A stretch of 64,000 nucleotides of DNA from Nelumbo lutea (GCA_022828595.1 JAKGHH010000001.1:123640999-123704998), one strand, 5' to 3'; shown: positions 44,150 to 56,803, counted from the first letter of the stretch. The notes: generated by a model not told the origin, from the letters alone. Numbers and translations are program-made.

Positions 44150-47100
44150 GCCAATTTATTGGTGGTTTCTGTGTTTTGGTGTATTGACTTCGGGGCTTCA
44201 ACTCATGCGTGTAACTCACTGTAGGGGTTCAACGTAAGTAGAAGGCGGAATGAAGGTGAAATGATGCTCTACTTGGTGACTTTTGCAAGTGTTGCAGCTA
44301 CGGAAATAGGAACCGTAGAGTTATTTTTTAGAGAAGGATCCATTGTACTTAAAGATTGTCTTTTTGTGCAAAATTTAAGAAGAAATTTGATTTCTGTCTC
44401 TAAACTGTGTGCGGATGGATATTTTGTCTTTTTCAGTAATACGATTACTATTAAAAGAAACAACAGATTCATCGCATACAGGGAACTGGAGAACGGTCTC
44501 TATGTTCTGCATCATTCTCTAGAAACTAACATAGCTGAAACTACGTTGGCCGACATCCCCAAGAAAAGAGTACATGATACAATTAATCCCACATGCCTGT
44601 GGCATTACCGACCTGGCCATATCGGTATTGACCAAATCACAAGACTGGTAAAGGATGGTTCTTTGAATTTTCTAAATGTAGAAGATCTTCCCACTTGTGA
44701 GACTTGCCTTTAGGGTAAGATGACAAAGAGGCCATTTAACGGTAAGCCTGAAAGATGTACAGGCACTCTTGACCTTATACATACTGATGTATGTGGTCCC
44801 CTGAGTGTTAGGACCCGTAACCAACACGTGTATTTCATTACATTTATCGATAATTATTCTCGGTATGGTTACGTGTACTTAATGAGACATAAGTCTGAAT
44901 CCTTTGAAAAGTTCAAAGAGTTTAGACAAGAGGTCAATAAACAGTTAGGGAGAGAAATTAAGTCCCTTTGATCAGATCAAGGTGGCGAGTATCTCTCTGA
45001 CGAATTCAAGGACTACTTGAAGGTCAACAGGATAGTATCATAGTTGGCTCCTCCTGCTACACCACAACTTAACGGTGTTTCAGAGAGAAGGAATAGGACC
45101 TTATTGGATATGGTCCGGTCACTTCTCGTCCATTCAGAGTTACCCACATCCTTTTGGGGATATGCATTGGAGACTGCGATATACGTGCTGAACCGGGTTC
45201 CAACCAAATCAGTTCCAAAGACTCCCTATGAGCTTTGGACAGGAAAGAAACCAAGTGTATGATATTTGAAGATTTGGGGTTGTCCGACACACGTTAAAAG
45301 AATGAGTACGGACAAATTGGAATCCAAGACCAGTCATTGCCTATTTGTAGGCTACCCAAAAGGCTCTGTGGGTTACCTATTCTATGACCCAAGTGAGCAG
45401 AAGGTGTTCTGTAGTCGAAATGCATAATTCTTGGAAAATGATTACATCCTAAAAAATCATCATCAGGAAATTATTCTTGATGAGGAGAGCTCAAATGTAG
45501 TGGGAGGTGTCCCACAAGTTCCAGGTAGTGAACAACCTAGAAGATCTACCCGGGTATCCAGGCCACCAGTCCGTTTTGGCTATGATCAGAATAGTTACCT
45601 GGTGGAAGCCTTGACTAGTGAGGAGGATCCCGTGACTTATGCAGAAGTTATGTTGGACATAGCCTCCCTTAAGTGGGTAGGTGCCATGAGAGCTGAGATG
45701 GACTCAATGGAGACCAATGGAGTCTGGAGTCTAGTAGATCCGCCCCCCGGGGTAAAAGTAATTAGTTGCAAATGGATCTATAAGAGGAAGATGGGCCCCG
45801 ATGGCAGGGTTGAGACCTACAAAGCTCATCTGGTGGCGAAAGGGTACACTTAGAAAGAGGGCATCAATTTTGAGGAATCCTTTTCGCCTGTGGCCATGCT
45901 TAAATCCATTAGGATCCTGCTAGCTATAGCAGCATACCATGACTATGAGATTTGGCAAATGGATGTCAAAATTGCGTTCCTGAATGGAGATCTTACTGAA
46001 GATATCTATATGCAGCAACTGCAAGGCTTCATAGCTGCGGGTCAGGAACACATGGTATGTAAACTAAATAAATCCATATATGGACTTAAGTAATCTTCTA
46101 GGCGTTGGAACATCCGATTTGACTCTACTATCAAAATGTTTGATTTTGAGTAGAATCCGGATGAGCCCTGTGTTTTCAGGAAGACCAGTGGGGACAAGGT
46201 TATGTTACTGGTTCTATATGTAGATGACATTTTACTCATTGGGAATGATGTAGGAATGTTGACTACGGTGAAAGTATGGCTTTCACAGCAATTCTCCATG
46301 AAAGATCTTGGAGAAGCCTCCTATATACTAGGTCTTCGACTCTATAGAGATAGATTAAAGCGGATAATAAGATTAACCCAATTTGCCTACATTGACAAAA
46401 TTGTCAAGAGATACAACATGGAGAACTCCAAGAAAGGAAATGTTCCTTTCAGGCATGGAGTCACTCTCTCAAAGAAAATGTCTCCCAAGACCTCTGAGGA
46501 GATTGAGGGCATGAAAGATGTTCCCTATGCGTCAGTCGTAGGGAGCATCATGTATGCCATGCTATGCACTCGTCCTGACATAGATCAGGCAGTGAGTATG
46601 GTAAGCAGATTTCAAGCCAACCCAGGGCAAGAGCACTGGACTGCTGTGAAAAATATACTCAATTACTTCCGAAGGATAAAAGAGTTTTGTCTGGTATTTG
46701 ATGGTAGCTCACTACAGATCCAGGGGTATATTGATGTTGATTTTCAGTTGGATCCAGATGATAGAAAGTCTACACCTGTGTATATTTTCACGATAGGATC
46801 GTGTGTTGTTTGCTGAAAAAGCAGTAAATAGGGGTCCACGACAGACTCCACAACCGAAGCCGAATACATTACCGCAAGTGAAGCTGCCAAGGAAGCCGTG
46901 TGGATGAAGAACTTCGTTTACGAATTGGGAGTAGTTTCATCCAACACATCACCCATCCCGTTGTTGTGTGACAACAATGGAGCGATTGCTCAGGCTAAGG
47001 AGCCACGAGCCCACTCAAAGTCAAAGCACATCAAGAAAAAGTACCACGTACTGCGGGAGATTGTTGGTAGAGGGGACATCCTGATTCAAAAGGTAGCATC

Positions 47101-47275
47101 AGAGGGGAATGTAGCCGACCCATTGACTAAGCCACTGACACAAAAATTGTTTGAGAAGCACGTGGAAAGTATGGGACTTCGGTTTATACCAGATTGGACC
47201 TATGTGCAAGTGGGAGCTGTTAAACAGTTGTATGCCCTTAGCTCCAATCAAAATGATGTACATTATGAATAGATT
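44150..47275 (+). pseudogene. Pol of element A (protease, integrase, RT, RNase H)
   Basis: The protease has WCIDFGASTHACNSL, with Phe in place of the Ser of Asp-Ser-Gly. Integrase has HYRPGHIG, CETCL, LIHTDVCGPL, SDQGGEYLSDEF and [15 protein letters not shown] has WVGAMRAEMDSMETNGVWSL, CKWIYKRKMGPDG, YEIWQMDVKIAFLNGDL, KSIYGLK and LYVDDILLIGND. RNase H has TEAEYITASEAAKEAVWM, LCDNNGAIAQAKEP and SKHIKKKYHVLREIV. The order is standard Ty1/copia. Many in-frame stops stand at places where Gln, Arg or Trp fit (for example after TCL, KSL, IVS, GYT, YGLK, SSK). Inactive. Confidence 0.88.
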
Positions 47276-47611
47276 GTAAGTGAATAAAGTACATATTTGA
47301 TTCATGTTCTTGTGGTGTGTTTTTGTGTAATACCCTTAAACTGGACACTTATGAGACTCGTGTTAGTTTAGAATGTTCACATCCGTTGGATAAGTCTGGG
47401 GAGATTTATCTGGCCAAGGCTGACACTAGTGTGCTACCAAATGTTGGGGTGGCATGTCTCAGCCACCAGGGTGAGACCCAAGGCACATGCAGTGTAGGAT
47501 TGATTGAGTTTCTGAACCGGACCAGATTTCCAGTATTGCCATGGACCTTGGAGATCGATGGGCAAAACTAGAAAGTTACACCTGACCCCTAAACTTGATT
47601 ATGGTACTAGA

Positions 47612-47992
47612 AGTAGAAGATCAAGACTACAATCAGTCTTGAACCCTAATAGATTTTAGGTTAAGAAAAGCAGAAGAAAAGTGAGAAGAAGGAGAAGGAA
47701 GAGAAGAGAAACAAGAGAACACAAGGGTTTGAAAGGAGGGACAGATTCTAACACATATGCCGCTGCCACTCTCTTAGTATTTATAGGTTATGTTCAGTAC
47801 ATAGAGAAAAGGATAGATCTGCCCTTAGTACTTACATGATAAATAAAGTAAATAAAAACTGAAATAAATAACAACTGAATTAACAAACTAACCCAAACTG
47901 ACACTACTATAACTAAAACAAATAACTACACATGCTGTCCTATGAACACAGTGGGGACCACTGCTGTGAGGCCCACATCAGTGTTCTCTACA
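47612..47992 (-). repeat. 3' LTR of element B
   Basis: 381 bases. The minus strand starts TGTAGAGAACACTG and ends CTTCTACT, so the end is not the usual CA. Confidence 0.9.
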
Positions 47993-47999
47993 CTCCCCC

Positions 48000-49685
48000 T
48001 CAAGTTGGGAGTAGATATTCTATCATTCCCAACTTGGATAGGTTTGTCTCTAACTTCTTCTTTGGTACAACCTTGGTGAGGATATCCGCGAGCTGCATAT
48101 TAAATGTGATATACGGAAGATACACTTCTTGTGATGTGACCCTCTCTCGCACAAAATGCCAATCAACTTCGATATGTTTAGTTCTGTCATGCTGCACTGG
48201 GTCGTGGGCTATATTAATAGCTGCTTGATTATCACAATACAACATTAAGGGCTTTTCATAGTCAATACCCAACTCTTCAAGTAGTGATCTCAGCCATAAG
48301 ATTTCAGCCACTCCGTTAGCCATTGACCTGTATTCCGCTTCAGCACTGGAGCGGGAAACAAGACTCTACTTCTTACTCCTCCAAGAGACAAGGTTACCTC
48401 CCACAAGGGCACAATATCCAGAGGTAGACCTTTTGTCATCGACACTCCCAGCCCAATCGACATCTGTATAGACCTCCACCTTAATGTGATTATTGTTCTT
48501 GAGCAGTATACCTCTACCCGGGCATCTCTTCAAGTATGCTAATATTCTCTCTACCGTAAGGAGATGAGAAGTTATAGGGGAATGCATGTAGTGGCTAACA
48601 ACACTAACTGCATAACTAATATCTGGTCGAGTGAGGCAGAGATATAGGAGCTTTCCAACCAATCGTTGGAACATAACTTTGCCTTCAAGAGGCTCCCCGC
48701 CCTCTGCACTAATCTTGTGATTCTGTTCAATGGGTGTATCAGCAGGCTTAACACCTAACTTTCCAGTTTCCGCCAACAGATCTAGAACATATTTTCTCTG
48801 AGAGATAAAAATCCTCTGTTTAGATCTAGCAACCTCAATACCCAAAAAATACCGTAGTGCACCAAGATCTTTCACCTCAAACTCTTGATGAAGGAGCTGC
48901 TTGAGGGACTCAATCTCATGGCTATCATTTCCTGTCACCACAATATCATCAACATATACTGCAAGTAGTGTCAGACAGGACTCCACCCTCTTGATGAACA
49001 GTGTATGATCTGACTGGGCCTGTATATAATCGAACTTTCCAAGGGCTAATTTGAACCTATCAAACCAGGCTCTAGGTGACTGTTTCAAACCATACAATGC
49101 CTTGTTCAGTCGGCAAACCTTCTTACCTGTCTCTGTATCATAGAATCCAGGAGGCAACTACATGTAGACCTCTTCCTGTAAGTCTCCATTCAGAAAGGCA
49201 TTTTTAACATCCATCTAGAACAAGGGCCAAGAATGATTTGTTGCAAGGGATAATAGAACTCAGATGGTGGTCATCTTGGCCACTGGGGCAAAGGTCTCCA
49301 AATAGTCTATACCATAAGTCTGGGTGAACCCTTTTGCGACCAGTCGGGCTTTGTACCTTTCAATAGAGCCATTAGCATTATGCTTTACAGTGAATACCCA
49401 TCTACATCCAACCGGTTTCTTTCCTTTTGGTAGGTCAACCAGTGCCCAAGTGTTATTCTTGAACAGGGCATCCATTTCGACTTGCATTGCATCTTTCCAT
49501 TCTGGAACTGATATGACTTCTTGCACTGTTCTTGGAATAGGGACATTGGCAATGGAAGTGAGATAGGACCAGTAAGAGGGAGATAGACGATCATAGGATA
49601 AGAACTGTGAGATGCTATGAGCTGTAGATGTGGTGCAATGCCGTTTCCCTTTGCAGACGGAAATAGGGAGATCAAGGTTATCCAC
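48000..49685 (-). pseudogene. Reverse transcriptase and RNase H of element B
   Basis: Minus strand: [40 protein letters not shown] and [16 protein letters not shown] (49685-49260). Then, after stops and a short gap, ALYGLKQSPRAWFDRF, LLAVYVDDIVVTGND, KDLGALRYFLGIEVARS, YLCLTRPDISYAVSVVSHYM, and RNase H with VDWAGSVDDKRSTSGYCALV. The last ORF (48323-48000) has NGVAEILWLRSLLEEL, YCDNQAAINIAHDP and RTKHIEVDWHFVRE. RT and RNase H catalytic motifs are largely kept; stops near 48370, 49158 and 49218 break the frame. Confidence 0.87.
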
Positions 49686-49766
49686 AGGAGGGGAAGTGGC
49701 AACAGTGGAAGGTGTCTCAGTAGGCTCTGGATCTAGAACCGCAGAAGGAACTGGAGCTGGCCGGGA

Positions 49767-51240
49767 CTACCGATGACTAGGATCAACCTGCCTGCATCGC
49801 CTGTGATAGACTCTCAACTCCTGATCCCTCTGACCACCCTCGCCATTATAGCCTTCATCACCCAGTTGAATAGGTAAAGGAACAACCCCACTTCCATTGC
49901 GCTCCCCCTGAGGAAAGAGACTCAAAATCCCACTCTCACTGCTCTCCCCCTGAGGAGAAACCCTAGGATAATAGGGTGCCTCCTCAAAGAAGGTGACATC
50001 CATGGAGACAAACCTTTTCCCTGAAACCGGATCATAGCAGCAATAACCCTTTTGAGTTTGTGCATAATCGAGGAAAATGCATTTGGAGGCCTTAGGTTCA
50101 AACTTGGAATGATGAGGCCCGAGAAGCTGAACGAAACAGGTACAACCAAAGGTTTTAAGGGAAACAATGAACAACTCCTCGTCTGGGTATAGAAGGGAAA
50201 AAGGGGTTTTCATATCAAGAACCTGGGAAGGAACCCGATTAATGAGATATGCTGTCGTGATGATAGCATCACCCCATAAGTGAATAGGTACATTGGGGAT
50301 AAACATAATGCTTCTAGCCACCTCCAAGATGTGCCTATTCTTCCTTTCGGCAACACCATTCTGTTGCGGTGTATGAGGACAAGTGCTCTGGTGAATAACT
50401 CCATGGCTGAGAAGGTAGGAGGTCAATGGCTTAGCAAAGTATTCCTTTGCATTATCAGATCTAAGGACTTTGATTTTGGCCTCAAACTGAGTGAGAATCA
50501 TCTGATGGAAGTTTTGGGTCATAGCAGGAACCTCATCCCGAGAACACATAAGATAGACCCAAGAAAAACGGGTATGGTACAGACAGTAGAAAGTATTTGT
50601 ACCCACCCATAGAAGAGATGTGATATGGCCCCCAAACATCAGTATGCACAATATCAAAAGAAGAATTACTCCTTTTATTACTCAAAGAATAAGAAGTTCT
50701 ACAATGTTTGGCAAACTCACAACTCTCACACCTCAAATTTGATAACTCAACAGACTAAAATAAAACAGGAAACAAATTCTTCAAGGACCTGAAAGACAAA
50801 TGACCTAATCGATTATGCCAAAACATAACCGGACTCACAGACTGAGAAACAAAAGACTTCTTATCCACTGACTCCTCCCGATGAGAACTCTCTCCAAGCA
50901 GATAGATCCCATTCGTCTCACGGCCAGTACCAATCACCTTCCTCGTCTCCAAGTCCTGAAAAACACATCGGTCACGGGAAAAGGTTACTGAATAGTTCAT
51001 ATGTTTGGTAATACTACTGACTGAAAGCAGGTTAGTATCAAGCTTAGGAACATGCAAGACAGAAGATAAAGAGATAGTATCCAATAGCTTGAGGTCACCC
51101 TTGCCCGAAATGGGAACAAGAGAGCCATTAGCAATGGATACTCTATCTCGGCCAGAGGAAAAGTGATAAGAAGTGAACAATGATGGCAAGCTAGTCATAT
51201 GGTCGGATACACCTAAATCTATTACCTAGCAGTGGTCAGT
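49767..51240 (-). pseudogene. Protease and integrase of element B
   Basis: The protease motif at about 51205-51230 reads DLGVSDHMTSLPS; the family has Ser and Ala where Leu and Val stand here. Then comes the pre-integrase block with MFWHNRLGHLSFRSLKNLFP (His pair), CESCEFAKHCRTSYSLSNKR (Cys pair), FDIVHTDVWGPYHI (Asp), IKVLRSDNAKEYF (Asp) and HTPQQNGVAERKNRHILEVA (Glu), ending in a Pro/Gly/Ser-rich tail. The frame is cut at about 50658-50755. Confidence 0.85.
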
Positions 51241-51463
51241 ATTACCTGGAGCTGAAGCATGGTAAGCTGAGGCTCGAGTACCTGAATGTGCAAATGCAGA
51301 TGTGGCAGGAGCTGATGGTGACTGAGACGGCTGAGCTGAACTCCCAACTTCCTTTTCGAACTGTATGAGGCAGCCCGAACAACGGCTAAGGTCTCTAGGG
51401 ATGTGCCTGATGAGGATGCTGAATCATTGTTCATAGCCACATGAACATTACCCTTCTTATTTC

Positions 51464-52310
51464 TTATTTTGTTGGGACCAAATGAGGATGTAGCTTCCAA
51501 CAAGTATCTTTTGTGTGCTTGGGTTTCTTGCAACGTTCACATACCAGGTCCTGCTTATCTTCCTTTTTTCGGTCCCTTTCTGGATCACCCCCTAACTTAG
51601 GTTTAACAGCTGTCAGGGCTGGGAAAGGGGGCTGAGGCTGCATCATGACTTTTCTCCTAGTCTCTTCACTATGCACCAGGGAGTATGCTTGAGAGAGGGT
51701 CACACTATCTCTGGTCAGTATCTATTGCCGAATAATGTCATATTCTGAATTCAAGCCAACCAGAAACTCAAACAACCCTATTTGTCTCGATTTGCTTTCT
51801 TTGATTCTATGCATCTTTGGGACTCTCCCACTCAAGGGTCTCTAGATAGTCAATCTCATGCCACAAGGATTTCAAGGTAGAAAAGTAGACAGAAACCGGC
51901 TTCTCTCCTTGTTTAAGACTGTTCACCTCACACTTCAGTTCATAGGCTCTGGCAACATTAAGGGGTTGGGAATAGGTTTATTTCACAACATCCCATATCT
52001 CCTTGGTTGTCTTTGCCCACAAGTAATTTTGGCTTATATGTGGCTTCCTAGAATTACACAGCCATGCCATAACCAAATAGTTCTCTTGAACCCACTTGGT
52101 GTACGTTGGGTCCTCCTTGGAAGGTTCTTTCACATCTCCCAAGAGGTAACCCAGTTTTCCCCTTCCTCCAATAGCCATCATGGCTGATTGAGCACATTCC
52201 AAGTAATTTGACCCATCAAATCTCACAGTTGTAATCTGAAACCCGGCTTTAGATACACTACCATAACTATTGTTCCCAAAACTACTTTCTCCCTGATTTT
52301 TAAACTCCAT
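51464..52310 (-). pseudogene. Gag of element B
   Basis: From the ATG at 52310 (MEFKNQGESSFGNNSYGS): ITTVRFDGSNYLECAQSAMM, GKLGYLLGDVKEPS and TKEIWDVVK, typical of the copia gag N-terminal domain. The zinc knuckle near 51500 reads CERCKKPKHTKDTCWKLH (CCHC). Several stops lie between 51978 and 51703. Confidence 0.8.
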
Positions 52311-53118
52311 CTTTGGTCAAGAATCAGTAGCTACAAACTGTTAGAGCCACTACACCAGAAAACTGCACTTGGACAGTCGATCACAACCAGAAACAGTATG
52401 AAATCAATGCAGGTCTGATCTGAAACCAATCTGCAATCACAGTGTACGCATGAACTAGTGCAGGCCTGATCTGAAACCAATCGGCAATCACAGTATATGC
52501 ATGAAACCAATACAAATCTGATCTGAAATCAATCGGCAATCACAAGTACCAGGTAGTCTGTCAAGTTTTTTTATCCCCTAGAAGAGCTCGAAGCCAAAAA
52601 TAAGTCTGAAACCAGCTTAGAGAGCAATCTGAGATGCAGGAGCAGAATTACGGTTTCAATCGTAGGTCTGAAATAAGTGCTCAACCACACTTTCCAAGCA
52701 GTCCGTACAGTTAGGACCTATCATAGGGTCAATATGAAACCCTAAAACTGATCACCTTTGAGAGAAGGGGGTTCGGCCCAACAGTCAAACCCTAAATTAG
52801 AGAGAAAAACCTTAAAGCAGGTCAGCCTCTCCTTCTAGATAGGTCCAACCTATCTCGACTGATAGCAGTCTCTGGAAACCAAATAAAACTTACTTATAGA
52901 ATGTTGTTCACTGCCTTCCAGGGTTACCTAAACCCTAGCCTTCGCTGCTTCTTCCTGATTACCAACTCTCTGCAAGCCGCGGCAAGTCCTCAACAGCTAT
53001 GAACCTCTCCTGGTAATCTCCAAGAATCAGCCGACGAATACTTCTTTCATAAGCTTCCAGCCCTAGCTGGTCCTCATGTGGTCGGCTGGACTAGACACAC
53101 ATGAGAAGCCCTAGATAA

Positions 53119-53130
53119 GCTCTGATACCA
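53119..53130 (-). other. Primer-binding site of element B
   Basis: Minus strand tggtatcagagc, complementary to initiator-Met tRNA as in most plant copia elements. It directly touches the LTR end. Confidence 0.85.
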
Positions 53131-53495
53131 AGTAGAAGATCAAGACTGCAATCAGTCTTGAACCCTAATAGATTTTAGGTTAAGAAAAGCAGAAGAAAAG
53201 TGAGAGGAAGGAAAAGGAAGAGAAGAGAAACAGGAGAACACAAGGGTTTGAAAGGAGGGACAGATTCTAACACATCTGCCGCCACCACTCTCTTAGTATT
53301 TATAGGTTATGTTCAGTACATAGAGAAAAGTACAGATCTGCCCTTAGTACTTACATGACAAATAAAGTAATAAAAACTGAAAATAACAAACTGACCCCAA
53401 TTGACACTACTATGACTGAAACGAATAATTACACATGTTGTCCTACGAACACAGTGGGGACCACTACTGTGGGGCCCACATCAGTGTTCTCTACA
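53131..53495 (-). repeat. 5' LTR of element B
   Basis: 365 bases. A TATA-like sequence (tataaatactaag, minus strand) lies at about 53290-53305. Ends as for the partner LTR. Confidence 0.9.
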
Positions 53496-55056
53496 CTACA
53501 CTAGGTGTTAGATTGGGCTGTCTTTGATATACCAATCAGTGAGATCCTTAGCGGGGGTCAAAACCTGGGTATGTTGGGATAGTCTGAGAATTCACCTGAG
53601 TGGATGATCATAGTGACAGGATCAGCCCCTTTGTCGGACAAAAAGTAATGATCGGGGATGCACTCTCTCTGATGGAAACCAAGACTGCCGACAACCGATT
53701 TCAATTGTTGAGATTTGTTTTGCAAAATATATTTTATATGAGATATAAAAGTATATATATTATGGTTTCTAATCGTTTGCAAAATGTTTTAATTCCCGGG
53801 ATCCATATAAGCAGAGAGTGCAACACTGTTCCTTGCAGCCGAGGGAGAGATCCTCTCTTGTCAGGTAGTGTTTGATCATTATGGGTTGAGAGGTTAAGTG
53901 TAAGACCACTGAGGGTAATACCTAATGGGCTAATCTTGCATCTACCCATAGTCCCTAGGTGTTACAAGGTGGCTTGGCCCAGGGACCACTTAAGGTAGGT
54001 GTTGGGCCCATAGAGCCCATGTGATGGGTTTCAGGGGGTGCACTGTTCATAACAATGTATTCGGCCAGACTTTGTAATAAAGGCTGGGCTGAATTCATAT
54101 GGCTGATGTGTAGATCAATGTTTGTGTCCCACGCCATACAGGGAAGCCCAACTGGGCAATAGTTTGGAAGGCTAAGTGAGCACATAACCTTATTGGGTAT
54201 AAAGCCCATTTCGAACTGGGCTGATTTGATTAGTTTAATAAGGGGCGAATTTTGAGATTAGATTAGCAGATAGGATTGGGCCTTAACCCTATCCACTCAG
54301 AGAGTCCAGATTTCAATGTGATTCAGATCTGGAAACCTCCTAATAGGATTATGAGGGGGCTGATCTAATCTATAGATAAGATAAGGGTTTACCCTTATCA
54401 CTTAAAGGGAATTCTGATCCAAATATGATTTGGATCAACAATTCCTAATGGGATTAGGAGCTGATCCCTTTAAGCTTATAAAAGGAGGAGGGGCGGCAGC
54501 CTTTAGACGACACCCATATTCACATCATCTTCAGGGCTGAAATCACAGAAGAAAGAATTCAGCACCTTTGCGAAAATTCTTTCTTGCCGTCTCCTTCTTG
54601 CCACCGCCACATCTACCAGTTCGTTCTCCTCTTGTCAGTAGGAGTGATCAAGATAGGATCTTGATATCAGTCCTTTGTGAAAGGGCTGATTGGAAGTAGT
54701 GCTCACGTGCCATCAAACTGATTCTTGCGAAGGATATGGTTCTTGTGAATAACACTAATGATTCTGCTCCATCATGCACTGCGCCATTTTCAGTGGGAGC
54801 AGTTTTTTGTTCATTCCTTCGGCGTGCACACTTCCATTGGGAGATATTATTTCTCTGTATCAGGTATATCCCTCTCCTACTGCTTTTGTTCATATTTAGT
54901 TCAGTTCTTAGTTCAAGATTGATCATTGAAAAATATGATTTTTCTAAAATAGGGAATACGATTCCCAGTAGGATGGAGAGAAATTTTTGAAATTCGCCCA
55001 TTTTATTCCGTAAGATTCAGGCGTCCATACGATGGATATCTCATCCCTTCAAAAGT

Positions 55057-56521
55057 TTTATTGGAAATAGGTAAATCATATTTGGAAATAATATGAGAAG
55101 TAGTCCTATGACTGGGATGTCCCAAACGCAAATGCCAAACACCCTTTGATGTGCGTTCTGCAATCAAAGCTGCAGGGCTGCTAGAAGAAATGGATTGCAC
55201 CTTGTATAAGCCATCTTTAATTGGTCCTTCGAAAAGAGTTTTCTCCGTCATCCGATCCTTTACAAGAAAACCAAATGCATCAAATATAAATATTGCATAG
55301 TTATCCTTGCAGAATTGGCTCATTAATAAAAGATTTTTAGTGATCCGAGGCATATGCAAGATGTTATGTAAATCAAAGGATCCAGAGGAGGTGTGAATAG
55401 TGGAAGAACCAATATGAGAGATGGTTAAATTAATACCATTATCAACAATGATTTCCTCAGAACCATTGTATGCATTATGTAAGGACAAATTATTGAGGTC
55501 TGTAGTAAGGTGATTTGTGGCGCCAGAATCCGAATACTAGACTGAGTCACGAGAAGACCCTGCAGAAGATGTAGTGCGAGAGGCTACATTGGCATTATTG
55601 TTGGAAAACTTCTTCACCCCTAGAAGCTCTAGATACTTCCTGCAAGTGGTAGCAGTGTGCCCAACATATCCACAAATTTGGCAAACAACAGAAGTATCCT
55701 TAACACTAGGTCATTTAGAACCATTGTTGGGATGTTTCTTGTTGTCCGAAGAAGAAAACTGTTGGGGTTTATTTGAATAATACTGTTGTGAGTGTCCAAA
55801 AGTATTCCCCCTTTCTTGCTTGCAACATTAGTAGAGGGAGAATCAACAGAAATAGCATGGCGAACTAAATGCTTCTCAAAGGTAAGAAGCAAACTCTGCA
55901 CATCTGGCATGGTCAGACCATCCAAACAAGCAGTAATTGTGATAACAAAAGTATCATATTCTGGTGGCAACCACCAAGAAGATAATGAATAAGATCTGAA
56001 TCTGATATAAAATAATTAGAAGCAACAAGAGCATCAGAAATTCCTTTGATTTTCTAAATATAATCCACAACTAATAGGTCACCTTTTTTAATATGTGCTA
56101 ACTCCAGCTTCAAATCATGGATCTTGGATTTGTTAGTGGAGGAAAATAAGTGGCTGAGCAGGTCCCATACTTCCTTAGAAGTTTTGCATCCTACGACTTG
56201 AGCAAGAACATGCTCTATGAGAGAAGAAAGAGGCCAACTCAATATGAGCTGATCCTGTTCATATCAAGAGATGAATTCGGGGTTGAACTGTTGATCATTG
56301 GTGCCAGGAAGAAATTTTGATGGACATGGCAATGATCCATCGACATATCCAATAAGTCGATACCCATTGAGTGTAGGGAAAAATTGCATGGACCATAAGA
56401 GATAATCGTATCTATCTAGGTGAACTGTGATAACATTCATGAAACTGGATAGAGTAAGCAATCCATTATTTCTGGAAGAGGACTCACCTTGAGAGTTGAT
56501 CAAAGATTTTTGAGCAGACAT
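55057..56521 (-). pseudogene. Gag and protease of element C, left of the A insertion
   Basis: Minus strand from the ATG at 56521 (MSAQKSLINSQGESSSRNNG): VITVHLDRYDYLLWSMQFFP, LIGYVDGSLPCPS, SWPLSSLIEHVLAQVVGC and WDLLSHLFSSTNKSKIHDLK, the copia gag_2 type. A degraded zinc knuckle follows at about 55650-55690. The protease motif DSGATNHLTTDLNNLSL lies at about 55480-55530 and looks intact. The pre-integrase block HLRLGHPSHRTTSHIISKYD (His pair) ends at the A insertion. Frameshifts around 55490-55560, 55970 and 56050 inactivate it. Confidence 0.82.
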
Positions 56522-56550
56522 GGCGTTAGTCTTCTAGGGCTCTGATACCA

Positions 56551-56798
56551 TACGAGAGTCAATGAAAGAGGCGAATTTTCATTGTATTAATTTCTGAGAT
56601 TACAAAGGTTTATATAGATTGAGATACAAAATTTAAAATTCAAAATTTAAATGTACAGATAAGTTGATAAGTAAAACAGGATAATGGTTATCGGAGGTTG
56701 ATAACAAGATAATGGTTATCTGGGGTTGATAAGCCCATAGATAACTAGTTAGTTGTTATCCAACTGATGATGTGGCCAGTGTGGATTTATCTCTAGCA
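56551..56798 (-). repeat. 5' LTR of element C
   Basis: 248 bases, minus strand TGCTAGAGATAAATCC to CTCTCGTA, followed directly by the primer-binding site at 56538-56550. Confidence 0.9.
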
Positions 56799-56803
56799 TA
56801 AAA

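Larger units (their letters stand above)
47612..53495 (-). mobile_element. Copia element B, innermost member of the nest
   Basis: 5,884 bases with LTRs at 47612-47992 and 53131-53495. The target duplication is CTAGA (47607-47611) and CTACA (53496-53500), with one mismatch. The primer-binding site (minus tggtatcagagc) is at 53119-53130 and the polypurine tract (minus agggggag) at 47993-48000. It is inserted in the 3' LTR of A. The LTR pair differs less than those of A or C, as expected of the youngest insertion. ORFs are broken. Confidence 0.93.
39639..55051 (+). mobile_element. Copia element A, middle member of the nest
   Basis: The LTRs are 39639-41577 and 47218-55051; the latter is split by element B. 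The perfect duplication AAAGT is at 39634-39638 and 55052-55056. The primer-binding site is 41579-41591 (tgatatcagagcc). A long leader (about 1.7 kb) precedes gag. It is the same family as D1 and D2. Coding sequence is nearly full-length but has over a dozen in-frame stops, most of the type CAG to TAG. It sits in the integrase of C. Confidence 0.93.
47218..55051 (+). repeat. 3' LTR of element A, split by element B
   Basis: The parts are 47218-47611 and 53496-55051, about 1.95 kb together. The polypurine tract (agtgggagc) precedes it. The end is CATCCCTTCA. Confidence 0.9.
36784..56798 (-). mobile_element. Copia element C, outer member of a three-level nest
   Basis: The LTRs at 36784-37033 and 56551-56798 are flanked by a perfect TAAAA duplication (36779-36783 and 56799-56803). 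The primer-binding site (minus strand tggtatcagagcc) touches the 5' LTR at 56538-56550, and a polypurine tract lies at 37034-37041 (minus agggggga). The 20-kb span holds element A at 39639-55051; without it C is about 4.6 kb. Minus-strand order is gag, protease, integrase, RT, RNase H. Its coding parts are broken. By eye the two LTRs differ at roughly one base in ten, so C is old. Confidence 0.93.
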
